Below the pieces are notes generated by a model. That model was given only the letters and a program-made list of their open reading frames with translations, made no database searches and had not been told where the DNA came from. A stretch of 5,908 nt of DNA from Allosphingosinicella sp. (GTDB taxonomy: Bacteria; Pseudomonadota; Alphaproteobacteria; Sphingomonadales; Sphingomonadaceae): NCBI GenBank assembly GCA_030146745.1, contig JASLBD010000028.1:1-5908 (forward strand), in the 5' to 3' direction. The translations under genes and the position numbers were made by a program. Below, piece by piece: positions 4,754-5,908 of this stretch. Numbering within the stretch: the stretch's first letter is position 1; the number at the start of each line of letters is the position of its first letter.

Positions 4754-5908
4754 TCAGGGAAGGCAGGCCGCCCGCAGCGCCTGCATCCGCTCCTGGGACC
4801 GCTGGGCGAGCGCCTCGTCGGGGAAGGTGAGCGTGATTCGGCTCAGCGCAGTGGCCGTGACCCGGCTGGCCTGCGCCTTCACCTCTGCGATCTCGCGGCC
4901 GCGCAGCCTTTGGGCCATGCCGGCGGCCCGGACGGCCGAGGCGGGCTCGCCGAACCGGAAGCTTTCGTTCCCCCCGTCCGAATAGCGGACAGCGACCTTC
5001 GCTCCCTTCTGCGAAACCGCTTCGACTCCGCGGGCCGAAAGCTTGCGCAGGAAGTCCTCCGTGCCCCGCGAGGCCTTTGGATTCGGGGCGTAGAAGATCA
5101 GGTCGGGGTCGTATTCGCGGCTGGCCAGGACCAGCCGGGCGCCTTCGCGGCCGATCCGCTCGACCCCGCGCCAGCCGAGCGCGGGCGCATGGAAATCCAG
5201 ATTGGCCCCTTTGAAGCGGGGGAGCGAATAGCAGGCGTCGAGGTTGCCCGTCCCGGGACTGAATTCGTCGACCTCCCAGCGCCGTCGGCCCGTGGCCAGG
5301 CCGACCTTGGCGGCGGTTCTGATGCTCTCGGCGAAAGCCTGGTGGGCGGCGATCGCTTCCGGACTGACCGGGGCCTTGCCGTCCGACCGGTCTACCGGAC
5401 GCCTGGGGATTGGGACGAAGCGGGCGGGGCCGGTCGCTTCGACGAGGCAGGCATAACCGCCCATATGGCCGAAGCCCTTGCCTTCGCGGGAGCGGTGGAT
5501 CCGGCCGCGGAAGGCGGCTCCGGCGCTGTCGCGGCGCGGCCCCCCATTCACCCATTCGGGCGCGCCCGCGGGCGCCGGTACGGCGATACTCCCGTCAAGC
5601 CAGCAAAATTCCGCCGGCGAGTCCTCGCGGCAACCCTCTTCGCTGCCGCAGAGCGACACGGCGTTCGTCTCCCAGCCCTGGATCACGGTGCCGACCAGCT
5701 CGACCTCGTCGGTGACGTGGGCGGCAAGCCGCTCGAGACTGTCATGCTTCCCATATTCGGCCATCGCCGAATCGAGATCGACGAAGCGGCGATGCCCGAT
5801 CCGCCCCTCGCATATGTCGGCGGCGATTCCGCCGAGATCGTCGTTCAATCCCTCCTCGCGCCATGACTGGACGGGGATCGGCCGGCCGCGAAGACGATAG
5901 GTGCGTCG
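4754..5908 (-). CDS. Hypothetical protein of unknown function, 5' end beyond the window
   Basis: I do not recognise this family. The frame is open from the right edge to the TGA at 4754-4756 (384 codons seen), with G/C-rich third positions that support this strand. No in-frame ATG precedes codon 49. The nearest upstream candidate is a TTG at 5848, and the GAGGAGG before it is only one base away, too close to act as its ribosome-binding site. The gene therefore probably starts outside the window. Numbering from the edge, a first part (about 65-160) includes VELVGTVIQGWETNAVSLCG, a cysteine cluster at 87, 93 and 102, and FRGRIHRSREGKGFGHMGGY followed by Cys154. This has the feel of a small beta-rich domain with possible disulfides. 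A second part (about 185-384) includes GNLDACYSLPRFKGANLDFH, then DPDLIFYAPNP, and ends in a charged, probably helical tail. No transmembrane segment or catalytic motif is evident. It converges on the asparaginase gene across a REP pair. Confidence 0.75.
   Translation of the reverse strand, partial: RRTYRLRGRPIPVQSWREEGLNDDLGGIAADICEGRIGHRRFVDLDSAMAEYGKHDSLERLAAHVTDEVELVGTVIQGWETNAVSLCGSEEGCREDSPAEFCWLDGSIAVPAPAGAPEWVNGGPRRDSAGAAFRGRIHRSREGKGFGHMGGYACLVEATGPARFVPIPRRPVDRSDGKAPVSPEAIAAHQAFAESIRTAAKVGLATGRRRWEVDEFSPGTGNLDACYSLPRFKGANLDFHAPALGWRGVERIGREGARLVLASREYDPDLIFYAPNPKASRGTEDFLRKLSARGVEAVSQKGAKVAVRYSDGGNESFRFGEPASAVRAAGMAQRLRGREIAEVKAQASRVTATALSRITLTFPDEALAQRSQERMQALRAACLP

Noticed and set aside
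4910..5866. Plus-strand open frame (318 codons) opposite the unknown gene
   Set aside because: The minus-strand frame has coherent codon use and motif-like segments and ends cleanly at the REP pair. The plus-strand reading looks like its complement.

Overview
The window is GC-rich bacterial DNA, most likely from an alphaproteobacterium close to the sphingomonads. This rests on base composition, on G/C-ending codons in every gene, and on dispersed palindromes of the GTCAT-CCGGC-GAAG-GCCGG-AT type that are common in that group. The assignment is an inference. No rRNA, tRNA, CRISPR array, transposase or prophage gene is visible.

Layout: (1) Bases 1-165 are non-coding and hold two REP-like palindromic units in inverted orientation. 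(2) Bases 166-3376 carry two tandem minus-strand genes for calcium-binding RTX (hemolysin-type repeat) proteins of 640 and 374 residues. Both consist only of nonapeptide arrays, linker modules and a serralysin-type C-terminal secretion region, with no enzymatic domain. The 374-residue gene lies upstream. A 163-base gap separates them and holds a terminator-like hairpin, and each gene has its own, very similar 5' leader. (3) Bases 3377-3736 are a divergent intergenic region with the leader of the second RTX gene, several palindromes and one REP copy. (4) Bases 3737-4663 encode a plus-strand plant-type L-asparaginase / isoaspartyl peptidase with its catalytic residues intact. (5) Bases 4664-4753 are a convergent gap filled by a head-to-head REP pair. 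(6) Bases 4754-5908 are a minus-strand gene of unknown function that runs off the right edge without a convincing start.

The RTX pair should be exported by a type I secretion system and fold outside the cell on binding calcium, but no transporter, membrane-fusion or outer-membrane gene is in the window. The asparaginase and the unknown gene have no evident link to the RTX genes.

The most notable signal is the shared 5' leader of the two RTX genes. Each has a stem-loop with identical 7-base arms and a 5-base pyrimidine loop, set exactly six bases before a GAAGGGG ribosome-binding site, plus a partly conserved block 80-116 bases before the start codon. This suggests that the genes were duplicated with their control region and are co-regulated. 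The strikingly regular six-nonapeptide arrays are a second point of interest.
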